Below the pieces are notes generated by a model, which worked only from the letters and a program-made list of their open reading frames with translations, made no database searches and had not been told where the DNA came from. Below are positions 1-6,588 of a DNA stretch of 9,446 nt, in pieces (positions within the stretch are counted from its first letter, which is position 1; each line of letters opens with the position of its first letter). The DNA is from DASVWH01 sp036389715 (GTDB lineage Bacteria > Acidobacteriota > Blastocatellia > Pyrinomonadales > Pyrinomonadaceae): contig DASVWH010000219.1 in NCBI GenBank assembly GCA_036389715.1, forward strand, positions 1-9,446, in the 5' to 3' direction. A program made the translations under genes and the position numbers.

Positions 1-112
1 CGTCGTTGAGCATCTCGACGAGCGCGTGCGCGGCATCGTAAATATACGAGGTCATCTGCGAAAAGAGGCTGAAATACTGCTCCTCTTTGGGGAGAAAACT
101 GAAGCGTGCCAT
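1..112 (-). CDS. DUF47/PhoU-like phosphate transport regulator, N-terminal fragment
   Basis: The minus strand reads from an ATG at 112-110 to the window edge, giving 37 codons that begin MARFSFLPKEEQYFSLFSQM. Proteins of the DUF47 family (PhoU-like, often encoded beside a Pit-type phosphate permease) typically open with this kind of sequence: a short basic start, a F-x-x-x-P-(K/R)-E-E motif, then a helix rich in F, L and M. The family consists of cytoplasmic helical bundles thought to modulate low-affinity phosphate uptake. Here only the first helix is visible, and the rest, with any partner permease, lies beyond position 1. A GGAG lies about 13 nt upstream of the ATG, a rather long spacing. 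A promoter-like pair sits about 45 nt upstream. The family call rests on the N-terminal motif alone. Confidence 0.72.
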   Translation of the reverse strand, partial: MARFSFLPKEEQYFSLFSQMTSYIYDAAHALVEMLND

Positions 113-137
113 CGAATAGATTCGACTCCAAATTGGA

Positions 138-165
138 TTGCGGTCAAGAGAGTAGGCAATATAAT
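138..165 (+). promoter_or_regulatory. Sigma70-like promoter facing the isomerase gene
   Basis: The plus strand has a perfect TATAAT at 160-165 and a weak -35, TTGCGG (138-143, 3/6), with 16-bp spacing. Its -10 overlaps the -10 of the minus-strand promoter (158-163), so the two polymerases would compete for the same base pairs. If used, the start site would be near 172 and the isomerase leader would be about 190-260 nt, depending on the start codon. The -35 is poor, so confidence is modest. Confidence 0.35.
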
Positions 166-186
166 GGAACAATGGGAGGTTGTCTA
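158..186 (-). promoter_or_regulatory. Sigma70-like promoter for the DUF47 gene
   Basis: On the minus strand a -35 element TAGACA (186-181, 5/6 to consensus) and a -10 element TATATT (163-158, 5/6) are separated by exactly 17 bp. Transcription would begin near 151 and give a leader of about 40 nt that includes the GGAG before the ATG at 112. Seen by eye only, with no expression evidence. Confidence 0.5.
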
Positions 187-435
187 TGATGAAACTGGAT
201 TTGGCCTGACGGGCGGCGCGGCTGTCCTGCGTGAAAAGCCCGTTTCGCTCCCGTGCGCGAGCAAAAACAGCCGCCCCTGCGCTTCTCAGCCCCGGTCGCC
301 GCACTTTTCAGTCTCCGCCGGGCCGTCTCCGCCCGGTCTTGTCGCGGCCCGCGCCTTCGTCGTATGCTCAAAAATGAAGCGCTGATGAAAGAAGACGCCG
401 GGGGCGGCGATGACGGAATCCGGTTAACGTTTCCG

Positions 436-1419
436 ATGACTGCTAAAAATCATTTCGAGCGGGTGGTTGACCTCCTGCTGATGGAAGCCGAAGCCATTCG
501 CGTGACCTCTCAGAGGCTGCGGCGCGAAGAGGTCGAGCGGGCGATAGAGATGCTCGTCAATTGTCGCGGCAAGGTCGTGCTGGTCGGCGTCGGCAAATCC
601 GGCAACGTCGCCGAAAAGATCGCCGCGACCCTGACCAGCACAGGCACGATTGCCGTCTACCTGCACCCGTCCGACGCCCTGCACGGCGGGCTCGGAATCG
701 TCACTTCCGATGACCTGGTCGTCGCGCTCAGCAATAGCGGCGAGACGGACGAAGTCATCACGATGCTGCCCTATCTCAAGAACAGGCGAGTGCCGATCCT
801 GGCCCTGGTCGGGAATCTGGACTCGACTCTCGCACGCAGCGCCGAGGTCGCGCTAGATGCTTCCGTGGACCAGGAAGCCTGCCCGCTCAATCTCGCGCCG
901 ACGACCAGCACGACCGTCGCGCTCGCCATCGGCGACGCGCTGGCGATGACGCTGATGGATGTCAAGGGATTGACGCCCGACGATTTCGCGCTCAACCATC
1001 CGGGCGGGCGGCTGGGCAAACGCCTGACCCTGCGCGTGGCGGACCTGATGCACGGCGGCGCTGAGAACCCGACCATTCAACCCGAAGCGGCCTGGCTGGA
1101 GATTGTCGCAGCCATCAGCCGCTTCGGGCTCGGGGCCGTCAGCGTGGTTGACGACGCCGGGCGGCTCACCGGCATCATAACCGACGGCGACCTGCGGCGT
1201 GCGCTGCAAAAGATCGGCCATGCCGAGCTGGAGGGTCTTCAGAGCGGCTCGATTATGACGCGCGACCCGGTCGTGGCGACGCCGGAGATGCTGGCCTACG
1301 ATGCCCTGCGCCTGATGGAAGACCGTCCCTTTCAAATCTCCGTCCTCCCGGTGGTCAACCAGGAGCGGCTCTGCGTCGGGCTGCTGCGCATTCACGACAT
1401 CGTGCGCAGCGGGCTCTAA
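436..1419 (+). CDS. kdsD: D-arabinose-5-phosphate isomerase (KdsD/KpsF/GutQ family)
   Basis: Cytoplasmic enzyme that interconverts D-ribulose-5-phosphate and D-arabinose-5-phosphate, the first step of Kdo synthesis for lipopolysaccharide. Numbered from ATG 436 the protein has 327 residues, close to E. coli KdsD (328). A SIS domain occupies about 40-180, with the phosphate-sugar motif VGKSGNVAEKIAATLTSTGT (52-71), LHGGLG and SNSGET (99-104). The residues expected for catalysis by alignment to KdsD are K53, E106, E147 and H188 (in NHPGG). Two CBS domains follow (about 203-260 and 270-325), each with a typical signature such as GIITDGDLRRAL. The frame stays open upstream, with possible starts at GTG 253, ATG 364 and ATG 385, and none has a convincing Shine-Dalgarno. 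I chose 436 because family length and similarity begin there. The symbol is by family; a GutQ/KpsF paralogue cannot be excluded. Confidence 0.93.
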   Translation: MTAKNHFERVVDLLLMEAEAIRVTSQRLRREEVERAIEMLVNCRGKVVLVGVGKSGNVAEKIAATLTSTGTIAVYLHPSDALHGGLGIVTSDDLVVALSNSGETDEVITMLPYLKNRRVPILALVGNLDSTLARSAEVALDASVDQEACPLNLAPTTSTTVALAIGDALAMTLMDVKGLTPDDFALNHPGGRLGKRLTLRVADLMHGGAENPTIQPEAAWLEIVAAISRFGLGAVSVVDDAGRLTGIITDGDLRRALQKIGHAELEGLQSGSIMTRDPVVATPEMLAYDALRLMEDRPFQISVLPVVNQERLCVGLLRIHDIVRSGL

Positions 1420-1443
1420 AGAGCGTGCCGCAGCGCGAAAGAG

Positions 1444-1479
1444 CGAGTCGCAACGCGCGGCTGCCCGCGTGCTCACTCG
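1444..1479 (+). terminator. GC-rich hairpin after the isomerase gene (weak terminator candidate)
   Basis: Starting 25 nt after the isomerase stop codon, an inner hairpin of 7 bp (CGCGCGG 1454-1460, loop CTGC, CCGCGTG 1465-1471, one G-T pair) is flanked by complementary CGAGT (1444-1448) and ACTCG (1475-1479). No T-run follows; the nearest is a short TTT about 10 nt later. It could slow polymerase or protect a 3' end, but it is not a classical intrinsic terminator. Confidence 0.25.
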
Positions 1480-1621
1480 GGCATCGTCGTTTCGCAATTA
1501 ATCAAAAGTCCGGCGTCCTCTGGAAAGCCCGCCGACCGCGCAGACTCTCTCAAAGAGAAACGGCTACATTGATTGCGGCCCCGGTGTGAGGGCCGAAGGT
1601 GACAGAAGGTTCGACGGGAAT

Positions 1622-1627
1622 AAGGAG
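1622..1627 (+). promoter_or_regulatory. Ribosome binding site deciding a GTG start
   Basis: AAGGAG lies 9 nt upstream of the GTG at 1637. It is the strongest Shine-Dalgarno in the window, and it supports GTG 1637 as the start of the secreted-protein gene, directly ahead of a coherent signal peptide. Confidence 0.75.
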
Positions 1628-1636
1628 ATCAAATAG

Positions 1637-2413
1637 GTGATATTCAAGCATCGGCTGGCGGTTTTCCTCTGTGTCCTGATTGGCGTGGGCGCGGCCCTGC
1701 CGAACTTTGCGGCCACGGCCGTGGCCCAGGAAAGGAGCGGCCAGCGACCGTCAAGCTCTTCGCCCGCGGCGGAAGTGACCGTCACGCTCAACGAGCAATT
1801 CTTCAACTCGCTGCTCGACACTATCTTCACGCGTTTGAAAGCGCCCTCGTTCCCGCTCTCGCTGGCGAAGGCTGACGCCCCGCAGGGCCGGACGGATGCG
1901 ACGGAGAGTGCGCGCGCCCCCGTCGCCCTGGGTTCTCATGCCTCGCCGGGCGCGGCCGAGTGCCAGAGCGTAGTCGTCCTCGAACGCGAGACGGACGGCG
2001 TTAGGACCGCCGTTCGCTTCGAGAATGGCAGGGTTCTCGCGCCGCTCGCCTTCAGGGGTTCTTACAGCGTCGCGCTGCTGGGCTGCATAGAGTTTCAGGG
2101 CTGGGCCGACACGGCCATCGAGCTAGGCTTTGACAGGCAGCGGCAAATCCTGAGCGCGCATGTCAACGTCAGGGATATTCACCTGAGCAACATTCCGTCG
2201 CTGGCCAACGGCATGATTATCTCGCTCGTCCAGAACTCGATTGACAAACGCATCAACCCGGTCGAAATCCTGCAAGCTGCACAACTCTCGGCACGCCTGC
2301 CGATTACGGGCTCGGGCGGGGCGCTGCGTATGCGCGCGACCGATGTTCGTCCCGAAGTCCTCCGCGGCGCGCTCACGCTTCACATTATTTACGAATTCGT
2401 CCCGTCGGAATGA
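1637..2413 (+). CDS. Secreted protein of unknown function
   Basis: A 258-residue protein I do not recognise. It starts at GTG behind a strong AAGGAG. Residues 1-30 form a Sec signal peptide: basic MIFKHR, a hydrophobic core to about residue 20, and a probable cleavage after AVA (28-30). No lipobox cysteine is present, so it is probably soluble in the periplasm or exported. A low-complexity Ser/Pro/Ala linker (about 31-45) precedes a segment of alternating polar and hydrophobic residues, VTVTLNEQFFNSLLDTIF (47-64). The middle (about 80-110) is again Ala/Gly-rich. The C-terminal half (111-258) looks mainly beta-stranded with one likely helix (about 188-218). The mature part has two cysteines, C109 and C150, which could form a disulfide. 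A strand-rich fold starting with an LNE helix loosely recalls envelope lipid-binding (BPI/AsmA-like) proteins, but that is only a suggestion. It lies 217 nt after kdsD and converges on lpxC. Confidence 0.8.
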   Translation: MIFKHRLAVFLCVLIGVGAALPNFAATAVAQERSGQRPSSSSPAAEVTVTLNEQFFNSLLDTIFTRLKAPSFPLSLAKADAPQGRTDATESARAPVALGSHASPGAAECQSVVVLERETDGVRTAVRFENGRVLAPLAFRGSYSVALLGCIEFQGWADTAIELGFDRQRQILSAHVNVRDIHLSNIPSLANGMIISLVQNSIDKRINPVEILQAAQLSARLPITGSGGALRMRATDVRPEVLRGALTLHIIYEFVPSE

Positions 2414-2429
2414 GGGCTACGAGAAACGC

Positions 2430-3341
2430 TCAGAGGCTCGACGCCAGGGCTTGCAGGCTCTGTGCCCCGGCCTCTCTGTGCGGCGGCGGCGGTGTGTCCA
2501 CGATCTCCCAGGCGGAACGCTGGCGCAGCAGCTTGCTCATCAACGCAGCGTGCAGAATGTGGCCGCTCTTGTAGGCCGTGACGCGGCCCAGGATGGGCAT
2601 GCCCAACAGCGCCAGGTCTCCGATGATGTCCAGAATCTTGTGACGCACGAACTCGTCGGCGAAGCGCAGCGAAGTCTCGTTGAGCATCCCGTCGGCCGTC
2701 AGGACAATCGCATTGTCGAGCGAGCCGCCGCGAATCAGGTTATCGCGGCGCAGGGCTTCTATCTCTTCCGTGAAACCGAAGGTGCGCGCCGCGGCTATCT
2801 CGCGCCCGAAGGCCCCCTCCGCCAGGTCCAGCAGAAAATGCTGGACGCCGATCAACGGATGCTTGAAATCTATCAGGCAATCAATCTGGTAAGAGTCGGC
2901 GGGCTCAATCTGGATGCGGCGGTCGCCGTGCTCGATTGAGACACGCTCGCGGACGAGCAGGCTGCGGCGCGCGAGCGGCTGCTCGACAATGCGCGCGCGC
3001 TCGATCATCTCCGTAAAGTCCTCCGCCGAGCCGTCCATGATGGGCAGCTCAAGGTTGTCAACTTCGATGTAAGCGTTATCAACGTTTGCCCCGCGCAGCG
3101 CCGCCAGCAGGTGCTCGACCGTCGAGAGCATCACGCCCGTGCGCATCAGCGTCGTCGCGTAAGAGCAATGCGCGACCCACTCGACGCTGGCCGGAATCTC
3201 GAAGCCGCCGAGGTCCATCCGCTTGAAGACGTAACCCGTATCGGGCGGCGCGGGCACGAGGCGCAGGTGAACCGGGACCGCCGTGTGCAGCCCTATCCCG
3301 CTCGTCTCGACCGCACGGCCGAGTGTCGTCTGTTTAATCAA
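2430..3341 (-). CDS. lpxC: UDP-3-O-acyl-N-acetylglucosamine deacetylase
   Basis: Zinc-dependent cytoplasmic deacetylase of the committed step in lipid A synthesis. The 303 residues match the family's usual length (about 300). The N-terminus has the family opening IKQTTLGRAVETSGIGLHT. The zinc and catalytic motifs are intact: STVEHLL with E76 and H77, FVRHKILDIIGD with H234, K235 and D238, and YKSGH with H261. T187 in AARTFGF corresponds to the conserved active-site threonine. The start is TTG (3341-3339): the second codon upstream is an in-frame TAA (3347-3345), and the first internal Met is residue 42, inside the conserved domain. Only a weak, distant AAAGG precedes it. The C-terminal tail after about residue 283 is Pro-rich and probably disordered. 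Its 3' end is 16 bp from the end of the convergent secreted-protein gene, with no clear terminator between. No other lpx genes are in the window. Confidence 0.96.
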   Translation of the reverse strand: MIKQTTLGRAVETSGIGLHTAVPVHLRLVPAPPDTGYVFKRMDLGGFEIPASVEWVAHCSYATTLMRTGVMLSTVEHLLAALRGANVDNAYIEVDNLELPIMDGSAEDFTEMIERARIVEQPLARRSLLVRERVSIEHGDRRIQIEPADSYQIDCLIDFKHPLIGVQHFLLDLAEGAFGREIAAARTFGFTEEIEALRRDNLIRGGSLDNAIVLTADGMLNETSLRFADEFVRHKILDIIGDLALLGMPILGRVTAYKSGHILHAALMSKLLRQRSAWEIVDTPPPPHREAGAQSLQALASSL

Positions 3342-3674
3342 AAGTTAAGCCCGCACCTTTCAAGCTCTGAGGCCAGAGTAATCAACGCCGCACGGCAAAA
3401 GTATTCCGCCGCCAGCCGCCATTCTGAAAGCGATCATCCGTGTCTGCAATGCCCGTGCCCCAACCGCTCCGGGTTGTTATCATTGCGGTTATCGATTCGC
3501 CGGGCCGAGACCTGTCGCGCCCAAGCAACGCCCGTCAAAGCAGAGTGCGGCGCGCATGCCACACCTGACGGCGCCGCCAGGAATGAGCGTTGATAAAAAG
3601 GGAGGGCGAAAGTTCTTCTCACCTGCTCGATTAGTTTTACTTCCACCGTCAATCAACGGCCGGGCGCTAATCCG

Positions 3675-3702
3675 GTCAACTGTCACTTGTCACCCGTCAC
3701 GG
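3675..3702 (+). repeat. Four-copy heptad tandem repeat upstream of polA
   Basis: Four consecutive 7-bp units beginning GTCA: GTCAACT, GTCACTT, GTCACCC and GTCACGG. The first five bases are nearly constant and the last two vary. The junction of units 2 and 3 supplies the TTGTCA used as the -35 element of the polA promoter candidate. Confidence 0.65.
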
Positions 3703-3715
3703 CTTTCCTTATCAT
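3687..3715 (+). promoter_or_regulatory. Candidate leaderless promoter of polA
   Basis: TTGTCA at 3687-3692 (5/6 to -35 consensus) and TATCAT at 3710-3715 (5/6 to -10) are separated by exactly 17 bp. The -10 ends 9 nt before the ATG at 3725, so transcription would start within about 0-3 nt of the start codon. No Shine-Dalgarno is present before the ATG, consistent with a leaderless mRNA. Confidence 0.6.
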
Positions 3716-3724
3716 CAAGCTCAA

Positions 3725-6457
3725 ATGCCTAGTAAAAAGTCCACGCCGCCAGCCGCGCCGACCGAGAGAGTCTACCTGATTGACTCGATGTCGCACATCT
3801 TTCGCGCCTTCTTCGCCCCGATGAGCGGGCGCACAGACCCGCTGATGAATTCGCAGGGGCAGATCACGCAGGCCGTCTTCGTCTTCACTAACATGCTGCG
3901 CAAGCTCTTGCAGGACGAGCAGCCGCATTACATCGCGGCCGTCTTCGAGTCCGGCGACAAGACCTTTCGTCACGAGAATTTCGCCGACTACAAGGCGCAC
4001 CGCGCCGAGATGCCCGACGACCTCTCATCGCAGCTGCCCTACATCATACGCGTCTGCCAGGTCTTCAACATCCCCATCCTGAGCGCGCCCACTTTTGAAG
4101 CCGACGACGTAATCGGCACGCTCGCCGTCAAGGCCGCCGAACGGGGTCTCCAGGCCGTCATCGTCTCGAACGACAAGGACATGTGCCAGCTCGTGCGTGA
4201 CCCCTGGATCATCTGCATGCGGCAGAACTCGCAGAACGTCAAGCGCAAGGAGCCCGTCCCGCCCATCGAATGGTGCAACGAAGCCTGGGTCGAGGCGAAG
4301 TTTGGCGTCCCGCCGTCGCAGATCATAGACCTGCTCGGATTGATGGGCGATTCGGTTGACAATATTCCGGGCGCGCCCGGCATCGGCGCTAAAGGCGCTG
4401 TCCAGCTCGTCAAACAGTTCGGCTCAATCGAGAACGCGCTTCAACGCTGGGAGGAGGTCAAGCACAAATCTTACCGCGAATCCTTGCGCGATAACGCCGA
4501 CCTGATACGGCAGTCGCGGGAGCTGGCGACCATCAGAACGGACGTTGAGATAGAGCTTAACCTGGACCAGCTACGCCACCGCACGCCGGACCGCGCCGCC
4601 GCCTATCAACTCTTCCGCGAGCTTGAATTCCAGGCGCTGACCCGCGAATTTTCAGACGCCGCGGGAAGCGTCGAAGGCGCAATTACGCCGCGCCGCTATC
4701 GCATCATCCGTAAACGCGCAGAGCTTGACAGCCTGGTGCGCGGCCTCTGGGAAGCGGAACACTGGGGCTTTGCCGTCGCGGATTCCTCGCCGGTCGGCGC
4801 GGGCCAGCAGGGCAGCATGAGAGACTCCGTCGCCCCTCCGACCGGCATCGCCATCTCGACCGCCCCCGGAGCATCGGCCTACGTTGACCTGGAAAATTTC
4901 GAGGACGGCGCTCAGTCTGCGCTCGCGTCTCTCGGCGATGTTTTGTCCAACGGGCTGCTCTCGAAATCCGTGCATGACCTGAAGCGCGCGGTGGCGCTGC
5001 TCTCGCCGCTCGGCATCGAGCCCGAAGGCGTCGCCGACGATACGCTCCTGGCCGCTTACCTGCTCGACCCCGTGCGCAGCAAGTATGAGCTGGCGGACCT
5101 GGCGCGCGAGGCCGTCGGCACGGAAGGCGCGGGCGAGCCGCCCGAGGGCTGGAACGAAAAGCAGTGGCGTGCGGCCGAGGCCGCCGACCTGACGGCGCAG
5201 ACCGCGCACGTCCTGCACGGAAGGTTACTCGAACAGGGGCTCGAAAACATCTACAACGAGCTGGAGCTGCCGCTTGCGCCGCTGCTTTACAGGATGGAGC
5301 GCGCAGGGCTGCGAGTTGATACCGGCGTTCTCTCGGAGCTGTCGAAATATCTCGGCGCTGAGCTGGAGAAACTGACGAAGAAGGTTTACGAAGTGGCCGG
5401 GCGCGAGTTCAAGATCAATTCGCCCAAGCAGGTCGGCGACGTGCTCGAAGAGCTGAACATCAGCTCCGGGCGCAAGACCTCTACGGGGCGCGTTTCGACC
5501 AGCAAGGCCGTCCTCGAAGAGCTGGCGCAGACCTACGAGCTGCCGCGCCTGATTATCGAGTACAGGGAGCTGGACAAGCTCAAGACCGTCTACACCGATT
5601 CGCTGCCCGGACAGATAGCCGCAGACGGGCGCATTCACGGGCAGCTCAATCAGACCGTGACGGCGACGGGCCGCCTCTCGTCTTCAGAGCCGAACTTACA
5701 GAATATTCCGATTCGCACGGAGCTTGGCCGTCGCATCCGCCGCGCCTTCGTCGCCGAGCCGGGCAATAAGCTCGTCTCCGCGGATTATTCGCAGCTCGAA
5801 CTGCGGCTGCTCGCACACGTCACGCATGATCCAGTCATGCTCGACGCCTTTCAAAAGGACGAGGACATCCACGAACGGACGGCGCGGCTCGTCTTCAACG
5901 CCAGGACCAAGGAGGAGTTGAAGGAAGCGCGGCGGTTTGCCAAGATCGTCAACTTCGCCATTGCCTATGCCATCGAGCCCTTCGGCCTCTCGCAGCGCGT
6001 CGGCATCTCGCGCAAGGAAGCGAAGAAGGTGATTGACGATTACTACGACACCTACAAGGGCGTGCATCGCTACATGGAGGAAGTGCCCGTCAAGGCGCGC
6101 GAGGACGGCTTCGTCCGCTCCATCTACGGGCGCATCCGTCCCATTCCCGGCATCAACGACCGCAACGGCAACATCCGCAACCGCGCCGAACGCGAAGCCA
6201 TTAACATGCCAATCCAGGGAACAGCGAGTGATATTGTCAAGATAGCAATGCTGCGTGTTGACGAGGCCATCAAGCGCCAGGGCCTTGAGGCGAAGATGCT
6301 GATGCAGGTTCACGACGAGCTGCTGGTCGAAGCGCCTGCCGGGGAAGCCGAAGATGTCGCACAGTTGCTGCGCCGCGAGATGGAATCGGCCGTCGAGCTG
6401 GATGTTCCGCTCAAAGTCGAAGTCGGCATCGGCGATAATTGGATGGACGCGAAGTAG
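3725..6457 (+). CDS. polA: DNA polymerase I with degenerate 3'-5' exonuclease domain
   Basis: Family A polymerase for Okazaki-fragment processing and repair, 910 residues (E. coli 928). The 5'-nuclease domain (about 14-310) keeps D20, EADD (125-128), NDKD (D150, D152) and MGDSVDNIPGAPGIG (D209, D212), but the usual VFDA aspartate is Glu (E75). The central 3'-5' exonuclease region (about 325-500) lacks its catalytic set: the DxE motif reads FAVAD (349-353), the NLKYD aspartate is replaced in DLKRA (418-422), and the YAAED motif reads RAAEA (482-486). Proofreading is therefore probably absent, as in Taq. The polymerase domain is intact: TATGRLSSSEPNLQNIP (646-662), motif A ADYSQLELR with D687 and E692, motif B with R737, K740, F744 and Y748, and motif C QVHDELLVE (H863, D864, E865). 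In the O-helix the usual Y-G is Y-A (748-749) within FAIAYAIEPFG. F744 in place of Tyr implies discrimination against dideoxynucleotides. The ATG has no Shine-Dalgarno and lies 9 nt after a -10. Confidence 0.97.
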   Translation: MPSKKSTPPAAPTERVYLIDSMSHIFRAFFAPMSGRTDPLMNSQGQITQAVFVFTNMLRKLLQDEQPHYIAAVFESGDKTFRHENFADYKAHRAEMPDDLSSQLPYIIRVCQVFNIPILSAPTFEADDVIGTLAVKAAERGLQAVIVSNDKDMCQLVRDPWIICMRQNSQNVKRKEPVPPIEWCNEAWVEAKFGVPPSQIIDLLGLMGDSVDNIPGAPGIGAKGAVQLVKQFGSIENALQRWEEVKHKSYRESLRDNADLIRQSRELATIRTDVEIELNLDQLRHRTPDRAAAYQLFRELEFQALTREFSDAAGSVEGAITPRRYRIIRKRAELDSLVRGLWEAEHWGFAVADSSPVGAGQQGSMRDSVAPPTGIAISTAPGASAYVDLENFEDGAQSALASLGDVLSNGLLSKSVHDLKRAVALLSPLGIEPEGVADDTLLAAYLLDPVRSKYELADLAREAVGTEGAGEPPEGWNEKQWRAAEAADLTAQTAHVLHGRLLEQGLENIYNELELPLAPLLYRMERAGLRVDTGVLSELSKYLGAELEKLTKKVYEVAGREFKINSPKQVGDVLEELNISSGRKTSTGRVSTSKAVLEELAQTYELPRLIIEYRELDKLKTVYTDSLPGQIAADGRIHGQLNQTVTATGRLSSSEPNLQNIPIRTELGRRIRRAFVAEPGNKLVSADYSQLELRLLAHVTHDPVMLDAFQKDEDIHERTARLVFNARTKEELKEARRFAKIVNFAIAYAIEPFGLSQRVGISRKEAKKVIDDYYDTYKGVHRYMEEVPVKAREDGFVRSIYGRIRPIPGINDRNGNIRNRAEREAINMPIQGTASDIVKIAMLRVDEAIKRQGLEAKMLMQVHDELLVEAPAGEAEDVAQLLRREMESAVELDVPLKVEVGIGDNWMDAK

Positions 6458-6530
6458 TCAATGTTCAATCGCCAGTCATGAATAGAAAAAGAAGGGCGGA
6501 GGCTTAACCGTCAGACACGCGCTTTTATCT

Positions 6531-6586
6531 ATTCACGATTTACCATTCACGATTTACTATTCACGATTTACTATTCACGATTTACT
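6531..6586 (+). repeat. 14-bp tandem repeat, four copies (heptad sub-period)
   Basis: Four head-to-tail copies of ATTCACGATTTACT (6531-6544, 6545-6558, 6559-6572, 6573-6586). The only difference is a final C in copy 1, and a partial ATT follows. Each unit is itself two similar heptads, ATTCACG and ATTTACT (consensus ATTYACN), so the array is eight heptads. It is markedly AT-rich against its GC-rich surroundings and ends 11 nt before the kinase ATG. It resembles the heptameric short tandem repeats known from some cyanobacteria in form only. Confidence 0.95.
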
Positions 6587-6588
6587 AT
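6560..6588 (+). promoter_or_regulatory. Repeat-embedded, candidate leaderless promoter of the kinase gene
   Basis: TTCACG (6560-6565, 4/6) and TACTAT (6583-6588, 4/6, fits TANNNT) are 17 bp apart, and the -10 ends 9 nt before the ATG at 6598. The 14-bp period repeats this pairing: TTCACG at 6532, 6546 and 6560 each lies 17 bp from TACTAT at 6555, 6569 and 6583. The array is thus a ladder of three overlapping promoter-like pairs. Individual matches are mediocre, so the call depends on the arrangement. Confidence 0.42.

Larger units (their letters stand above)
113..435. other. Divergent intergenic region with possible structured leader
   Basis: This 323-bp gap lies between the divergent DUF47 and isomerase genes. 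Its left third (about 113-190) is comparatively AT-rich and carries the overlapping divergent promoter-like elements. The rest is strongly GC-rich. An 8-bp inverted repeat, GCGGCTGT (218-225) with ACAGCCGC (267-274), could close a stem in the isomerase leader, and shorter complementary segments lie inside it. Open frames across the region look like GC-driven read-through and no protein is recognisable. If the isomerase starts at 364 or 385 instead of 436, the gap is shorter. Confidence 0.4.
3342..3724. other. 383-bp divergent intergenic region between lpxC and polA
   Basis: No recognisable gene, tRNA or terminator was found here on either strand. Short open frames exist but look like chance. 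The right end holds a four-copy heptad repeat and a promoter-like pair for polA. The lpxC promoter must lie here, yet I could not find a convincing -35/-10 pair on the minus strand. Runs such as TTGATAAAAAGGGAGGG (3590-3606) are more AT- or purine-rich than the flanking genes. Confidence 0.5.

Noticed and set aside
26..385. Open frame of 119 codons on the plus strand
   Set aside because: It runs antisense through the DUF47 start and through the divergent promoters, has a biased, repeat-poor composition with no recognisable domain, and lacks a ribosome binding site.
253..435. N-terminal extension of the isomerase from GTG 253
   Set aside because: The extra 61 residues are Arg/Ala/Pro-rich, match nothing in the family and have no Shine-Dalgarno. 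Family similarity begins after 436.
853..1497. 214-codon open frame antisense to the isomerase gene
   Set aside because: It is a mirror of third-position GC bias in the real gene. The composition (Arg/Ala/His-rich) is not protein-like. Similar antisense frames inside polA (5696-6313), lpxC (2241-2939) and the kinase (6748-7239) were rejected for the same reason.
1576..1595. 6-bp hairpin CGGCCC/GGGCCG before the secreted-protein gene
   Set aside because: The stem is perfect, but it has an 8-nt loop, no T-run and no apparent overlap with the ribosome binding site. Chance is likely in GC-rich sequence.
2411..2432. Bidirectional terminator between the secreted-protein gene and lpxC
   Set aside because: Only a 4-bp CGAG/CTCG complement is present around the 16-bp gap, with no T-runs.
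3434..3686. Small minus-strand frames in the lpxC-polA gap
   Set aside because: Two overlapping frames of 65-72 codons show no domain, no Shine-Dalgarno and no promoter. They look like chance frames in GC-rich DNA.
3342..3724. tRNA or small RNA gene in the lpxC-polA gap
   Set aside because: I looked on both strands for a T-loop GGTTCGAAT-type motif and a cloverleaf and found none. A structured small RNA cannot be excluded by eye.
6531..6586. CRISPR array
   Set aside because: The units are 14 bp, directly head-to-tail with no spacers, and there are no cas genes.
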